64,000 bases of DNA, taken from contig CAYFMN010000001.1 in the NCBI GenBank assembly GCA_964344185.1, positions 124,001 through 188,000 of the forward strand. The letters run 5' to 3'. This document shows positions 7,755 through 16,206 of this stretch, piece by piece. A model generated the notes under the pieces. It searched no databases. It saw nothing but the letters and a program-made list of their open reading frames with translations, and was not told the origin of the DNA. Source of the DNA: JAJDAT01 sp964344185. Lineage in GTDB: Bacteria; Nitrospinota; Nitrospinia; Nitrospinales; JAJDAT01. A program made the position numbers and the translations under genes. Within the stretch, counting starts at the first letter, position 1, and each line of letters opens with the position of its first letter.

Positions 7755-10469
7755 GTGACAAACTATAATAAATTTTCTATGAAAGTATTTGGTCTCGATT
7801 TCACAAGCGCTCCCACCGAAAAAAAACCGTTAGTTTGCGCTCATGGTTACGGCAGATCGAAGTCCGAACTATCAATTTCCAAATTGGAATCTTGGACTAA
7901 CTTCGAAGGATTTGAAGAATTTTTATCCAGAAACGGTCCCTGGATAGGGGGTTTTGATTTTCCATTCGGCATACCAATAAGTTTCTTAAAAGACAACCAT
8001 TTGCCCCTCGATTGGAACAACTATGTAAATTCTCTTGGAAGGCTCCCCAAGAAAGAATTTGAACAAAAAGTAAAAAACTTCAAAAATGCTCAACCCAAAG
8101 GCCTTAAAGAACTACCTCGGATTACGGACGCAATCCATCAAGCGAAAAGCCCGTTAAAAGCAGTCAATCCCCCATTAATTAAAATGTTTTATGAAGGAGC
8201 CAAGAGGCTGGCAAACTCCGGCGTCTCCGTTATTCCTTTTCATCATCCTAAAGACAACAGAATAGTTTTTGAAACCTACCCCGCTCTGCTATCCAGGTTA
8301 TTTACGGGTTCATATAAGTCGGATTCTGCTTCTTCTAACAAAAAAGAATTGCAAACTTGCCGCCAAAAAATTCTAGATGGCATACTATCGGATTATCTTG
8401 TTAAAAATTTAGGTTTTTCTCTAAATATTGAAGAAGACGTAAAACAAATTCTTCTTAAAGACAATAGCGGAGATTCCCTGGATTCGGTTTTATGTTGTAT
8501 TCAGGCGTATTGGTCATTTTTACAGGGTTGGCCGCACTTTGGCATTAATTCTAAAAACCACTCTACGATAAAGTCTGAAGGCTGGATCGTTTCCCCTCAT
8601 TTACCTCCGCCAGATATATCGTACGATCAATCCGACAGCGTTAAGAAAAATACCCTTAAAACTGAATTATCCGATACATACAACGCTTTGGAAAACTTAA
8701 GAAGCGAATTAAAAAGATTTTCTGATATTGGGCGCGCTTTATCCCGAGAAAGCAATATTGAAATTTTGCTGGAAATGATTATAGACAGGGCCAGGGATAT
8801 TACTAAATCTGATGGCGGTACTTTATACATTTTAGAAAACGAAATTCTGAATTTTAAAATCGTGCAAAACGAAAGCCTGAGTATTCGAATGGGTGGTTCC
8901 AGCAACGTCCAAATAACGTTTCCCCCAGTGGAATTGAACAAGTCTAATGTTTCAGCCTACGTCGCTTTGACTGGCGAATTGGTTAACATTCCAGATGTAT
9001 ATAATTTTAAGCCGTTTGATTTCACCGGTCCGCGAAAGTTTGACAAACAAACAGGATATAGAACAAAATCCATGCTGGTTGTTCCCATGAAAAACCATCA
9101 AAACGAAGTTGTAGGGGTTTTACAACTAATCAACGCTAAGCGTTCTAAATCAGACAAAGAAATCACTCCTTTTTTGCCGGAGTACGTCAGTTTGATCGAG
9201 AGTCTTGCGTCTCAGGCCGCCGTCGCGATCACCAACGTTCATCTAATTTCCGAAGCTCAAAAAATGGCTTCCATGTTGAAAGAAAGCGAAGCAAGAACCA
9301 AAGCCATCATGGACGACGCTCCCGACGGTATTGTGGTTTTAGACAAACTTGAAACCATAGTTTCTTTTAATAGAGCCGCCGAAAGAATTTTCGGATACAA
9401 ACCCGAAGAGGTTGAAGGTAATAAATTTCAAATGTTGTTCCCGGAAAAAGCTATTTCAGACTCTGAAACCGCTTTAAAACACTTTTTGGAATCGTCGACG
9501 GATTCGGGAGAAAGCTTATTAAACGAGGCTACCGGCCAAAGGAAAAATGAGGAGGTTTTTCCTCTAGATATTTCTGTCAGCGAAGTGAAGGTGGGCAACT
9601 CCACGTTGTACACGGTAATTTTGCGCGACGTATCCGTTCAAAAGAAAGCCGAAAAGGAAATGCAGGAGGCGAATAGACAACTCGCCCACGCCAGGGACGA
9701 AGCACTAGAAGCGAGCAAAGTAAAAAGTAGATTTTTGGCGAATATGAGTCATGAGCTGAGAACCCCTATGAACGCTATCATCGGTTACAGTGAAATATTG
9801 CTGGAAGAACTCGAAGATATGGAAGAAAAAGAGTTGGTTGACGATGTTCAGAAAATTCACGGAGCGGGTAAACAATTGTTAGGCTTGATTCAGGACATTT
9901 TGGATCTTTCGAAAATTGAAGCAGGCAAAATGGAAGTGCACCTGGAAACTTTCAATATTGCCGATTTGCTCAAAGAAGTGGTAGATATCATTCAACCGTT
10001 GGCTCAAAAAAATAACAACGAACTAAAACTGACAGTGCCTCAAAACCCTGGTTCTATGTTTGCAGATAGCGGTCGTATTCGACAAACTCTTTTAAATTTA
10101 CTTAGCAACGCTTGTAAGTTTTCAGAAGAAGGCGTTATTGATTTAATCGTTAATAGAACCAAAAGAGATACAGACACAATGGACTGGCTTTCATTTCAAG
10201 TGAGAGATACCGGAATTGGCATGGATGGAGAGCAAATAAAAAAGCTTTTTGATGAATTCACCCAAGCCCATTCCGCCAGGAAGTTTGGAGGCACAGATTT
10301 GGGACTTGCCATTAGTAGACGTTTTTGCAGAATGATGGGAGGCGATATCTCCGTAAAAAGCATATTAGGCGTTGGCTCCACTTTCACTATCCGTCTTCCT
10401 GAGAAAGTAGCCTCGACCGAAGAAAAAACAAGACGCAGAGCCCAAAACGACGCTAAAAAAAGTACTTAG
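7755..10469 (+). CDS. DUF429-GAF-PAS hybrid histidine kinase (fusion)
   Basis: A 904-residue soluble protein. Residues about 9-285 are a DUF429 domain (GLDFTSAP near the start, GGFDFPFGIP, SYKSD, GDSLDSVLCCIQAYW), a family predicted to have an RNase H-like fold and of unknown function. A short coiled coil leads to a GAF domain (about 335-500), then PAS (about 510-635, DGIVVLDKLETIVSFNRAAE). The kinase core follows: H-box FLANMSHELRTPMNA (His666), an N-box (LLNLLSNACKFS) and DTGIGM. The G2 box reads GGTDLGLA where GTGLGLA is usual (Asp848). No membrane segment or receiver domain is present, so it is probably a cytoplasmic sensor. A GTG start with AGAG upstream is used here; an ATG at 7779 (MKVFGLDF) is also possible. 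It lies between the BioH-like gene and bioC. Confidence 0.9.
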   Translation: MTNYNKFSMKVFGLDFTSAPTEKKPLVCAHGYGRSKSELSISKLESWTNFEGFEEFLSRNGPWIGGFDFPFGIPISFLKDNHLPLDWNNYVNSLGRLPKKEFEQKVKNFKNAQPKGLKELPRITDAIHQAKSPLKAVNPPLIKMFYEGAKRLANSGVSVIPFHHPKDNRIVFETYPALLSRLFTGSYKSDSASSNKKELQTCRQKILDGILSDYLVKNLGFSLNIEEDVKQILLKDNSGDSLDSVLCCIQAYWSFLQGWPHFGINSKNHSTIKSEGWIVSPHLPPPDISYDQSDSVKKNTLKTELSDTYNALENLRSELKRFSDIGRALSRESNIEILLEMIIDRARDITKSDGGTLYILENEILNFKIVQNESLSIRMGGSSNVQITFPPVELNKSNVSAYVALTGELVNIPDVYNFKPFDFTGPRKFDKQTGYRTKSMLVVPMKNHQNEVVGVLQLINAKRSKSDKEITPFLPEYVSLIESLASQAAVAITNVHLISEAQKMASMLKESEARTKAIMDDAPDGIVVLDKLETIVSFNRAAERIFGYKPEEVEGNKFQMLFPEKAISDSETALKHFLESSTDSGESLLNEATGQRKNEEVFPLDISVSEVKVGNSTLYTVILRDVSVQKKAEKEMQEANRQLAHARDEALEASKVKSRFLANMSHELRTPMNAIIGYSEILLEELEDMEEKELVDDVQKIHGAGKQLLGLIQDILDLSKIEAGKMEVHLETFNIADLLKEVVDIIQPLAQKNNNELKLTVPQNPGSMFADSGRIRQTLLNLLSNACKFSEEGVIDLIVNRTKRDTDTMDWLSFQVRDTGIGMDGEQIKKLFDEFTQAHSARKFGGTDLGLAISRRFCRMMGGDISVKSILGVGSTFTIRLPEKVASTEEKTRRRAQNDAKKST

Positions 10470-10508
10470 AACAAACCCAGGTCTAAGAAAGCTTATAATA
10501 AGTTATAA

Positions 10509-10587
10509 TTAAGGGAACCTTTAAAAACTCAGATTTGCCAGGCGACAGCAAACCAGCAAAAATGCCAATTATTAGAGGTTCTCTTAA
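10509..10587. repeat. MITE-like element, copy A
   Basis: About 79 bp bounded by imperfect inverted repeats: TTAAGGGAACCTTTAAAAA on the left, and a right end whose complement begins TTAAGAGAACCTCTAATAA. The interior (GATTTGCCAGGCGACAGC ... AATGCC) is closely shared with copy E. No coding capacity. It lies 99 bp upstream of bioC. Confidence 0.75.
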
Positions 10588-10686
10588 ATCTAAATACCCT
10601 GCCCGGTTTTTAAACCTGATTCTGGACGCTTTTAATCTCTTTAAAACCTCCATATAATTTTTAAAATAATTTTTTGGTTTTTATTT

Positions 10687-11454
10687 ATGTCGTTTTCCTC
10701 TCCTAAAAAATTGATTGAAAGCTCAATGATCGTGGAGAGTTTTTCCAAGCATGCAAAAACTTATGATCGCCGGGCGTTTTTGCAAAAAAATATGGCGGAG
10801 AGGTTAGCCGCTTTAATACCTGAAGCGGATTTTGAATCTATTTTAGAGATTGGATGCGGTACCGGATTATTTACAAGACATCTTTTGACCCTTTTACCAA
10901 AAAAACTAATCCTGAACGATATCTCCTCTGCTATGATTGATTGTCTGGTGTCTCAAATAGAATTACCCAAATCCGCAAATATACTAATCGGAGACGCCGA
11001 AAAATTAAATTTTCCAAGGTCCAATCTTGTCGCCGCAAACGCGGTTTTCCAATGGTTAAAAAAACCGGAAGAAACGCTGAAGAAAATTTTCGATCTGCAA
11101 CCCCCAAGTGGCCATGTTATTTTCAGCGTGTTTGGTCCTAAAACTCTGTTTGAGCTAAGGGAAATGGCTTCCATAGACAGCGTTTCCAAATTAATATCCG
11201 TGAGTGGATGGAAAAACATTTTAACTAGCGCAGGTTATAAAGTAACCAAAGCCGAAAAAGAAATGAGAAAAGTCTTTTTTCCATCAACAGGCGAACTGAT
11301 CAAAAACCTTCAACAAACTGGGGCTTCTCCCCTCTCCCAACTTAAAGTTGGAGCGTTAAGGAAATTGTTACGGGATTACGACTCTACTTTTTATACTTCG
11401 CAAGGGATTTACTCCACATGGGAACTTTGTTATTTATCTGGCCAAAAGAAATAA
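10687..11454 (+). CDS. bioC: Malonyl-ACP O-methyltransferase BioC
   Basis: A 255-residue class I SAM methyltransferase. The N terminus (VESFSKHAKTYDRRAFLQKNMAERL) matches the typical BioC opening. Motif I is ILEIGCGTGLFT and motif II lies around LILNDISSAM. ANAVFQWLKKPEETL corresponds to the conserved BioC segment N-(AS)-x-x-Q-W. It masks the free carboxyl of malonyl-ACP so that fatty acid synthase can build the pimeloyl chain; BioH or an equivalent later unmasks it. It is separated from the bioF/esterase pair by the DUF429-kinase gene and a MITE-like repeat, and may have its own promoter. Confidence 0.88.
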   Translation: MSFSSPKKLIESSMIVESFSKHAKTYDRRAFLQKNMAERLAALIPEADFESILEIGCGTGLFTRHLLTLLPKKLILNDISSAMIDCLVSQIELPKSANILIGDAEKLNFPRSNLVAANAVFQWLKKPEETLKKIFDLQPPSGHVIFSVFGPKTLFELREMASIDSVSKLISVSGWKNILTSAGYKVTKAEKEMRKVFFPSTGELIKNLQQTGASPLSQLKVGALRKLLRDYDSTFYTSQGIYSTWELCYLSGQKK

Positions 11455-11588
11455 AAAAACAAATGACGAATTAACTTAAGCGATCATAATTCCATATTAT
11501 TTTTTAAGGATAACAACACATAGGACCGATAAAAAACAAAAATACATTCAAAAACTCAATTCCTGCATAATCTTTTCCCACGACATTA

Positions 11589-13442
11589 ATGTCCAATCCC
11601 ATTTACAAAAAAAATTCCTCCCTCATTGAAAAGCGCTTTCCGCTTCTGCAAAGAAAGTTGGAGGCTTGTAAAGCATCAGGCCATTACTATGTCTCTCCTT
11701 CTAAATCGGGAGCGCCAACCCTGTCCTTTACAGATGGCGTCGGCTCTCCTAAATATTTGCACAGCGCCTATCGACCGGAAAGCGAAGCCAAAAAACAAAT
11801 CGACGGATTGCCTGTAAACAATTATCTAAACTTCGTCATTGTGGGTTGCGGTTTGGGTTATAGCTTAATGGAATTAGTAAAAAAAGTTTCAAAGAGTTCC
11901 AAAATTTTATTGATAGAAAAAAATATAGAAGTTTTTAAGTTAGCCCTTGAGTCAGTTGACTTATCCCCAGCGCTGCAACGACCAGGGCTGTCTTTATTGA
12001 TATCCCCCGATTACGCAGAACTAAAACAAACCTTATCGCAACAGGCTGGCGGCTTTGCCCTGAATGGATATTTGCCAATCCTTCATAAACCCTCTGCAAG
12101 CTTATCCCCGGACTTCTATAAACAAATAGACGACCTGTTAAAGAAAGCCGTTCAGGAAGAAGAGATAAATCAAAAAACCCAAACCAAATTTTCTCGAATA
12201 TTTTTCCATAACATTATGGAAAATGTTCCCGCAATCATTAATAGCCCAGGCGTATCAGAACTAAAATCCAAGTTGACGGGAATCCCCGCCGCGATTGTCT
12301 CTGCCGGGCCTTCGTTAGATAAAAATATCCAGCTATTAAGAAGCGGAGCGGAAAAAATCATAATCATTGCTGTTTCAACTGCATTAAAACCTCTACTCAA
12401 AGCCGGAATATCGCCTGATTTTATCGTCGCAATCGACCCAGACGAAATTACGGTTAAGGGATTTGACTTAAATAACCTCCCGGATAAACCGTGGTTATTG
12501 TTTGACCCAACGGTTCCCTGGGTTATCCCTGAAGCCTTTGCAGGAAGAAGGTTGGTATTGGATTCAGAAATTTATTTTTCCAAATGGATCTCCAAAAAAA
12601 ACGGGGAAAAAGGCAATTTAGGGAAATCCCTTTCGGTGGCGCATACAGGGTTGTTGCTCGCAAAACATCTTGGCTGCTCTCCAGTTATCTTGTTAGGCCA
12701 GGACTTGGCTTTCTTTAAAAATAGAATGCATTGCTCCCACGCATATTACCAAAACGATTTTATAGAATTAGCTCGAAAAGAAAACACAACCCATTATCTG
12801 GAAAAAGAAAAATTTAAAAAATACGCTCCATCTTTAATTGAAACGTTAGATATTTTTGAAGAAAAAACTAATACAACAGTTGCATTAGAGTCCTATAAAA
12901 ATCTTTTTGAAAGTGAAATTTCCAACTTTCCAGATGTCATCAACGCTACCGAAGGCGGATTGCCTATCGTAGGCGCCAAAGCCATAACGTTAAAGGAAAC
13001 TTTATTCAACTGCTGTAAAGGGAAAATTGGTAAAGACCGCGTCAATTTTCTAAAAAACCTGAAAACAAATTCAAATCCGGAAACCTTAAAAGGTTCAATG
13101 AAAGAGTTATCTAATATTTTAGATAACTGGGTGGAAAAATTATCTTTGTTAAAGGAAGAGATGGAAAAGGAAAAAAACAATAAAGATAAATTCTTAAATG
13201 AAATGGATGGAATATACAGACAACTGACTCAAAACCTGGAACTGGCCCAACTATTACAAGGCTTGTCTTATAAAGAGTTTTTGGAATGGAATCAGGCGAA
13301 CCAAAAAATTAATGTGTCAAACAATTCACCAGAAGAGATCAAACAATTAAAATTGAAACGAGACTTCAACTTTCTCCCTGCCCTTTTGCAAACCTGTCAA
13401 TCCATGCGACAAACAATTGGAAAAGTTTTAAACAAAATATAA
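11589..13442 (+). CDS. DUF115 / Maf-like glycosyltransferase-type protein
   Basis: A 617-residue protein of the MAF_flag10/DUF115 family (motility accessory factors, related in fold to 6-hydroxymethylpterin pyrophosphokinase MptE). The N-terminal Rossmann-like segment has NFVIVGCGLGYSLMEL. The central DUF115 signature includes IPAAIVSAGPSLDKNI, IIIAVSTALKPLLKAGI, PDFIVAIDP and CSPVILLGQDLAF. The C-terminal third is charged and probably coiled (KEEMEKEKNNKDK). Members add nonulosonic-acid sugars to flagellin in some bacteria. The motAB genes in this window show that flagella are likely. The flagellin itself is not here, so the substrate is inferred. Confidence 0.82.
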   Translation: MSNPIYKKNSSLIEKRFPLLQRKLEACKASGHYYVSPSKSGAPTLSFTDGVGSPKYLHSAYRPESEAKKQIDGLPVNNYLNFVIVGCGLGYSLMELVKKVSKSSKILLIEKNIEVFKLALESVDLSPALQRPGLSLLISPDYAELKQTLSQQAGGFALNGYLPILHKPSASLSPDFYKQIDDLLKKAVQEEEINQKTQTKFSRIFFHNIMENVPAIINSPGVSELKSKLTGIPAAIVSAGPSLDKNIQLLRSGAEKIIIIAVSTALKPLLKAGISPDFIVAIDPDEITVKGFDLNNLPDKPWLLFDPTVPWVIPEAFAGRRLVLDSEIYFSKWISKKNGEKGNLGKSLSVAHTGLLLAKHLGCSPVILLGQDLAFFKNRMHCSHAYYQNDFIELARKENTTHYLEKEKFKKYAPSLIETLDIFEEKTNTTVALESYKNLFESEISNFPDVINATEGGLPIVGAKAITLKETLFNCCKGKIGKDRVNFLKNLKTNSNPETLKGSMKELSNILDNWVEKLSLLKEEMEKEKNNKDKFLNEMDGIYRQLTQNLELAQLLQGLSYKEFLEWNQANQKINVSNNSPEEIKQLKLKRDFNFLPALLQTCQSMRQTIGKVLNKI

Positions 13443-13515
13443 TACAAGAAAAAGCTGCTCGACCGAAAAGGTTATACACTATAAAGGAACTCTGGAACCA
13501 GCTTATCAATAAAGG

Positions 13516-13824
13516 CTATCCATGCAAATCACAAAGTTCCAGATCGTAATAGCGTGCTCTGTAGTAGTATAACCTGGATTCGTCTAACTCGCGTCCGGTG
13601 TAGTGCAAGCGGTTGCCGTTGTCGTTGCCCGTTTCTGAAATCAACTCGCCAAAGGGACCGTATTGCATCATCGCCTGCGCGCTTCCTAACGATTCAACAA
13701 GCGACGTCACCGACCGCAAATGATCGTGATGATACGTCGTTCCGCTCTCGTTACCGTTTTCATCGTAATGAAGCCCATGCACAATCTCGTCCACCACCAC
13801 ACCTCTAAAATACTGATCCTGCAA
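13516..13824 (-). pseudogene. RHS/YD-repeat protein remnant
   Basis: The 102-codon frame carries the RHS-associated core signature (HDHLRSVTSLVE, YGPFGELI, LHYTGRELDESRLYYYRARYY). The frame breaks straight after RARYYD, where a GRFI-type end and a toxin tip would follow. Nothing of the upstream YD repeats or a start region remains. Base composition is visibly more GC-rich than its neighbours. I read it as the broken-off end of a polymorphic-toxin/RHS gene, perhaps acquired and then deleted. Confidence 0.75.
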
Positions 13825-14016
13825 CTGAAAATTTTAGTTAATTACTCATAAGTAATGAGGAATGCAAAGATGGAAATTTTACGAGAAAAAAAACGAGATT
13901 ATTTTGAAGAATTAAAAAACTCCAAACCTTTATTGACTGGTTTGATTTCTTAAAATGTAAAGATTGAGCGAACGCTAAATATCAGGCGGGGAACATTTAG
14001 TTGATAATATTTTGAT

Positions 14017-15549
14017 CTAAAAATCAAAATCTTCATCATCATCATCGTCATCGTCGTAAGCAATAACGGCTCGACGTTCTGCAAGCGCTTTTTTAACCAG
14101 TTCTTGAATAGATAATTCCTGTTCGTCTTCAGTTCTTTTCTTGGTAGTCTTAGGTTTAATAGTTCCTATTTTGTCCGGAACTTTTGGTTTTAATTTTCGT
14201 TGAGAAACTGGCTTTAACTTCGACCTATCAAAATTCTTAATTTCATTTGCCAGTTGACGAGGCTTATCAAACTCCACACCCACAGAAGCCAATCGTTTTT
14301 GAGTTTTAGCGATAGACCTTCGAGTATCGTAAGCGGCTAAAAGATCGTTAAGCTTCCCAAGACGGGATTGCAATAAATAATCGAACTTTTTAACTTGGCC
14401 CTCAAGAGTTTCAATATCCTTTTTTACCTTTTCTTTATCTTTTTTTAAAAACTGTTTTAATTTAAGTATTTGAGAAGGCTTTATTATTGCGTCTTCGGAA
14501 TCAAACTTTAAATGCCGCTGCATTTCATCTATATGATCGGGTTTTTTGAGATCTTTTTTAAGTTCTGCAATATCTTTCTTCCAGTTTTCACACCACCAAA
14601 GTGAATGTTTTACAGCCTCTCTCAATTCATCCAATTCTCCCAGGGTAATCTCTGCCGACCTTTCTAATTTTTGGGGACCTGAGATGGTTTGCTCCAACAA
14701 GGTTCCTTGTTGGTCTTTATCTAAAAGTCTATTTTTAATATTTTCTACCGATTTCTCAAGTCCAAAACGGGCTGATAAACGACGAAAATCCGCTTCCTTA
14801 CCCTTTACTAAATCGGTCATTCCAATAACCAATCCACCCATTTTATTTAAAAGGCTCGCTCCCTTTGTTACCACTCCTTTAATTGAACTTAAATCGCCGC
14901 CGGCAATTTTGACGCTTTTATAAACAATGCTTCCAGCGTCTTTTAAAATTCGATATAATCCGCCACCCACAAGAATTTTCTTTTCAGTCTCATTTGTCGT
15001 TCCGTTTTTTTGGCAATCCTCATAGACATAATTAATGTTATCGTATTGGGTCATGTAATACCCAAAGTACGGATTTTGATGAATTTTATCGTCGGCTTTT
15101 TGTTTAGCCGATACTAACTTTGCATAAAGCTTGTCGAAAAAACCCTGGGCTTTTGCTTTAGCAATTTTTTGATGGCGTTTCTTGGTATTTTGTAACTCAG
15201 TCCAAAACTTTGAATCCGTTGAGTTAAAAAGCATCATTCGCGTGGTCTGGTTGATTGTCATAACCCGTCCACTTTTGGTTTGACTTGCCGTATATCCCTG
15301 CAAATCGGCCATCCATTCACCCGCAAAATCGTTATATTCAGATTGGTCGAAAGCCAGTAACCAGGTAAAATCATATTTACCAAATTTAAACAAATTTGGT
15401 TCAGTCAAATAAACATCTCCAGGATACTTCCCAGGCTTAATCTTGATTAAAACTTTTTCAAGTTGTTTCAAATTGTCTTTGTTATAGCTAATAAACGGTT
15501 TACTAAAAAACCGGCTTGTGTGCTTCCAACTTCGACCAAAAAAACCCAT
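14017..15549 (-). CDS. Unknown 510-residue coiled-coil protein with polyaspartate tail
   Basis: No family recognised. Residues 1-110 are globular with aromatic-rich segments (YDFTWLLAFDQSEYNDFAGEW). A short glycine-rich hydrophobic patch (about 195-245, ILVGGGLYRILKDAGSIVYK) could be membrane-active or structural. Residues about 250-420 are charged and coiled-coil-like (KKDIAELKKDLKKPD, LKQFLKKDKEKVKKDIETLE). The tail is basic (KPVSQRKLKPKVPDKIGTIK) and then ends in AYDDDDDDDEDFDF, encoded by a small GAT/GAC repeat. No signal peptide. It stands alone, next to an RHS remnant and an assembly gap, which suggests accessory DNA. Confidence 0.75.
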   Translation of the reverse strand: MGFFGRSWKHTSRFFSKPFISYNKDNLKQLEKVLIKIKPGKYPGDVYLTEPNLFKFGKYDFTWLLAFDQSEYNDFAGEWMADLQGYTASQTKSGRVMTINQTTRMMLFNSTDSKFWTELQNTKKRHQKIAKAKAQGFFDKLYAKLVSAKQKADDKIHQNPYFGYYMTQYDNINYVYEDCQKNGTTNETEKKILVGGGLYRILKDAGSIVYKSVKIAGGDLSSIKGVVTKGASLLNKMGGLVIGMTDLVKGKEADFRRLSARFGLEKSVENIKNRLLDKDQQGTLLEQTISGPQKLERSAEITLGELDELREAVKHSLWWCENWKKDIAELKKDLKKPDHIDEMQRHLKFDSEDAIIKPSQILKLKQFLKKDKEKVKKDIETLEGQVKKFDYLLQSRLGKLNDLLAAYDTRRSIAKTQKRLASVGVEFDKPRQLANEIKNFDRSKLKPVSQRKLKPKVPDKIGTIKPKTTKKRTEDEQELSIQELVKKALAERRAVIAYDDDDDDDEDFDF

Positions 15550-15785
15550 GAGAAGCCTCTCAATATAAATTGGGCTACCAGCCCATCATCAATTTTTTAT
15601 TTAGGAATGACTAATTTTAAGGGTTTTTTAATAAATTTACAACAATTTATCTCATTTTTCCGAAATTANNNNNNNNNNACGTTGAATTCATGGGTTGTTG
15701 CCCAAACGGGCTATTTAATAGTCATAAAAAGAGCTATTTCCTCTGAATCAAACCTCATAAAACTTTTAAATATAAATATTTATGA
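15550..15785. other. Intergenic stretch with a 10-N assembly gap (15669-15678)
   Basis: AT-rich sequence with two small hairpins (TGGGCT-ACC-AGCCCA at 15571-15585, GCCC-AAAC-GGGC at 15700-15711) and a run of ten N. No gene visible. The true gap size is unknown. Confidence 0.7.
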
Positions 15786-15962
15786 TTATTCGGGACGTTG
15801 AATCCATCCCTTCTTTTTGCCGTTTCTCCAGGTGATCTTTAACCAATCGCCTTTTCGCTTAACGGGATGGATATGAGAGCCTGCCGGTAGGCGATTGCAA
15901 ACTTCGCCGTTTTCTTTTAAATGGACGTAGTAGGTTTTTTCCAGGATTATCTTATCTTCCAT
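15786..15962 (-). CDS. Small SH3-like domain protein (58 residues)
   Basis: Translation of the minus strand from the ATG at 15962 gives MEDKIILEKTYYVHLKENGE, then a segment with SHIHPVKRKGDWLKITWRN and a terminal KGWIQRPE. The alternation of short strands with GDWLKITW and GWI is typical of bacterial SH3/SH3b domains, which often bind cell-wall peptides. It overlaps the end of the LysM frame by 11 bases, so it should be the last gene of the TPR-M48-LysM operon. Confidence 0.65.
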   Translation of the reverse strand: MEDKIILEKTYYVHLKENGEVCNRLPAGSHIHPVKRKGDWLKITWRNGKKKGWIQRPE

Positions 15963-16206
15963 TCAACTTGGAGGAAGGAAGAGCTAATTCTTTGTTCGTC
16001 AAGGCGGACTCGGGCTGAAGTGAGAGGGATTTTTGGGGAACCCCTTCACGCACTAATTTAACTAACTGGCCTGGCGTTAAAGGATGCTTATCTTTTTTGC
16101 CATTCAATATTGCTATTTCCATACTCCGACTTTTATCGCCAATCTCATTTTCGGCAATTGAGGCGAAGGTATCCCCTTCTTTAACTACATAAATATCGAT
16201 ATACTC
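15952..16206 (-). CDS. LysM domain in the -1 frame downstream of the M48 peptidase
   Basis: Reading the minus strand one base back from the M48 frame gives an open frame of 84 codons. It begins EYIDIYVVKEGDTFASIAEN and continues with ILNGKKDKHPLTPGQLVKLV, a clear LysM peptidoglycan-binding domain, then a Ser/Leu-rich tail ending at 15952. It has no good start codon of its own before the domain. The preceding M48 frame holds the heptamer A AAA AAG in register at 16206-16212, and a -1 shift there joins the two. So this is either the C-terminal domain of the protease made by programmed frameshifting or a broken/mis-sequenced gene. Confidence 0.7.
   Translation of the reverse strand, partial: EYIDIYVVKEGDTFASIAENEIGDKSRSMEIAILNGKKDKHPLTPGQLVKLVREGVPQKSLSLQPESALTNKELALPSSKLNGR

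Noticed and set aside
13855..13953. 32-codon frame MRNAKMEILREKKRDYFEEL...
   Set aside because: Plausible helix-like peptide but no ribosome site, no family and no context; too short to support.
15700..15711. GCCC-AAAC-GGGC as a terminator
   Set aside because: Short 4-bp stem, weak T tract and no plus-strand gene upstream.
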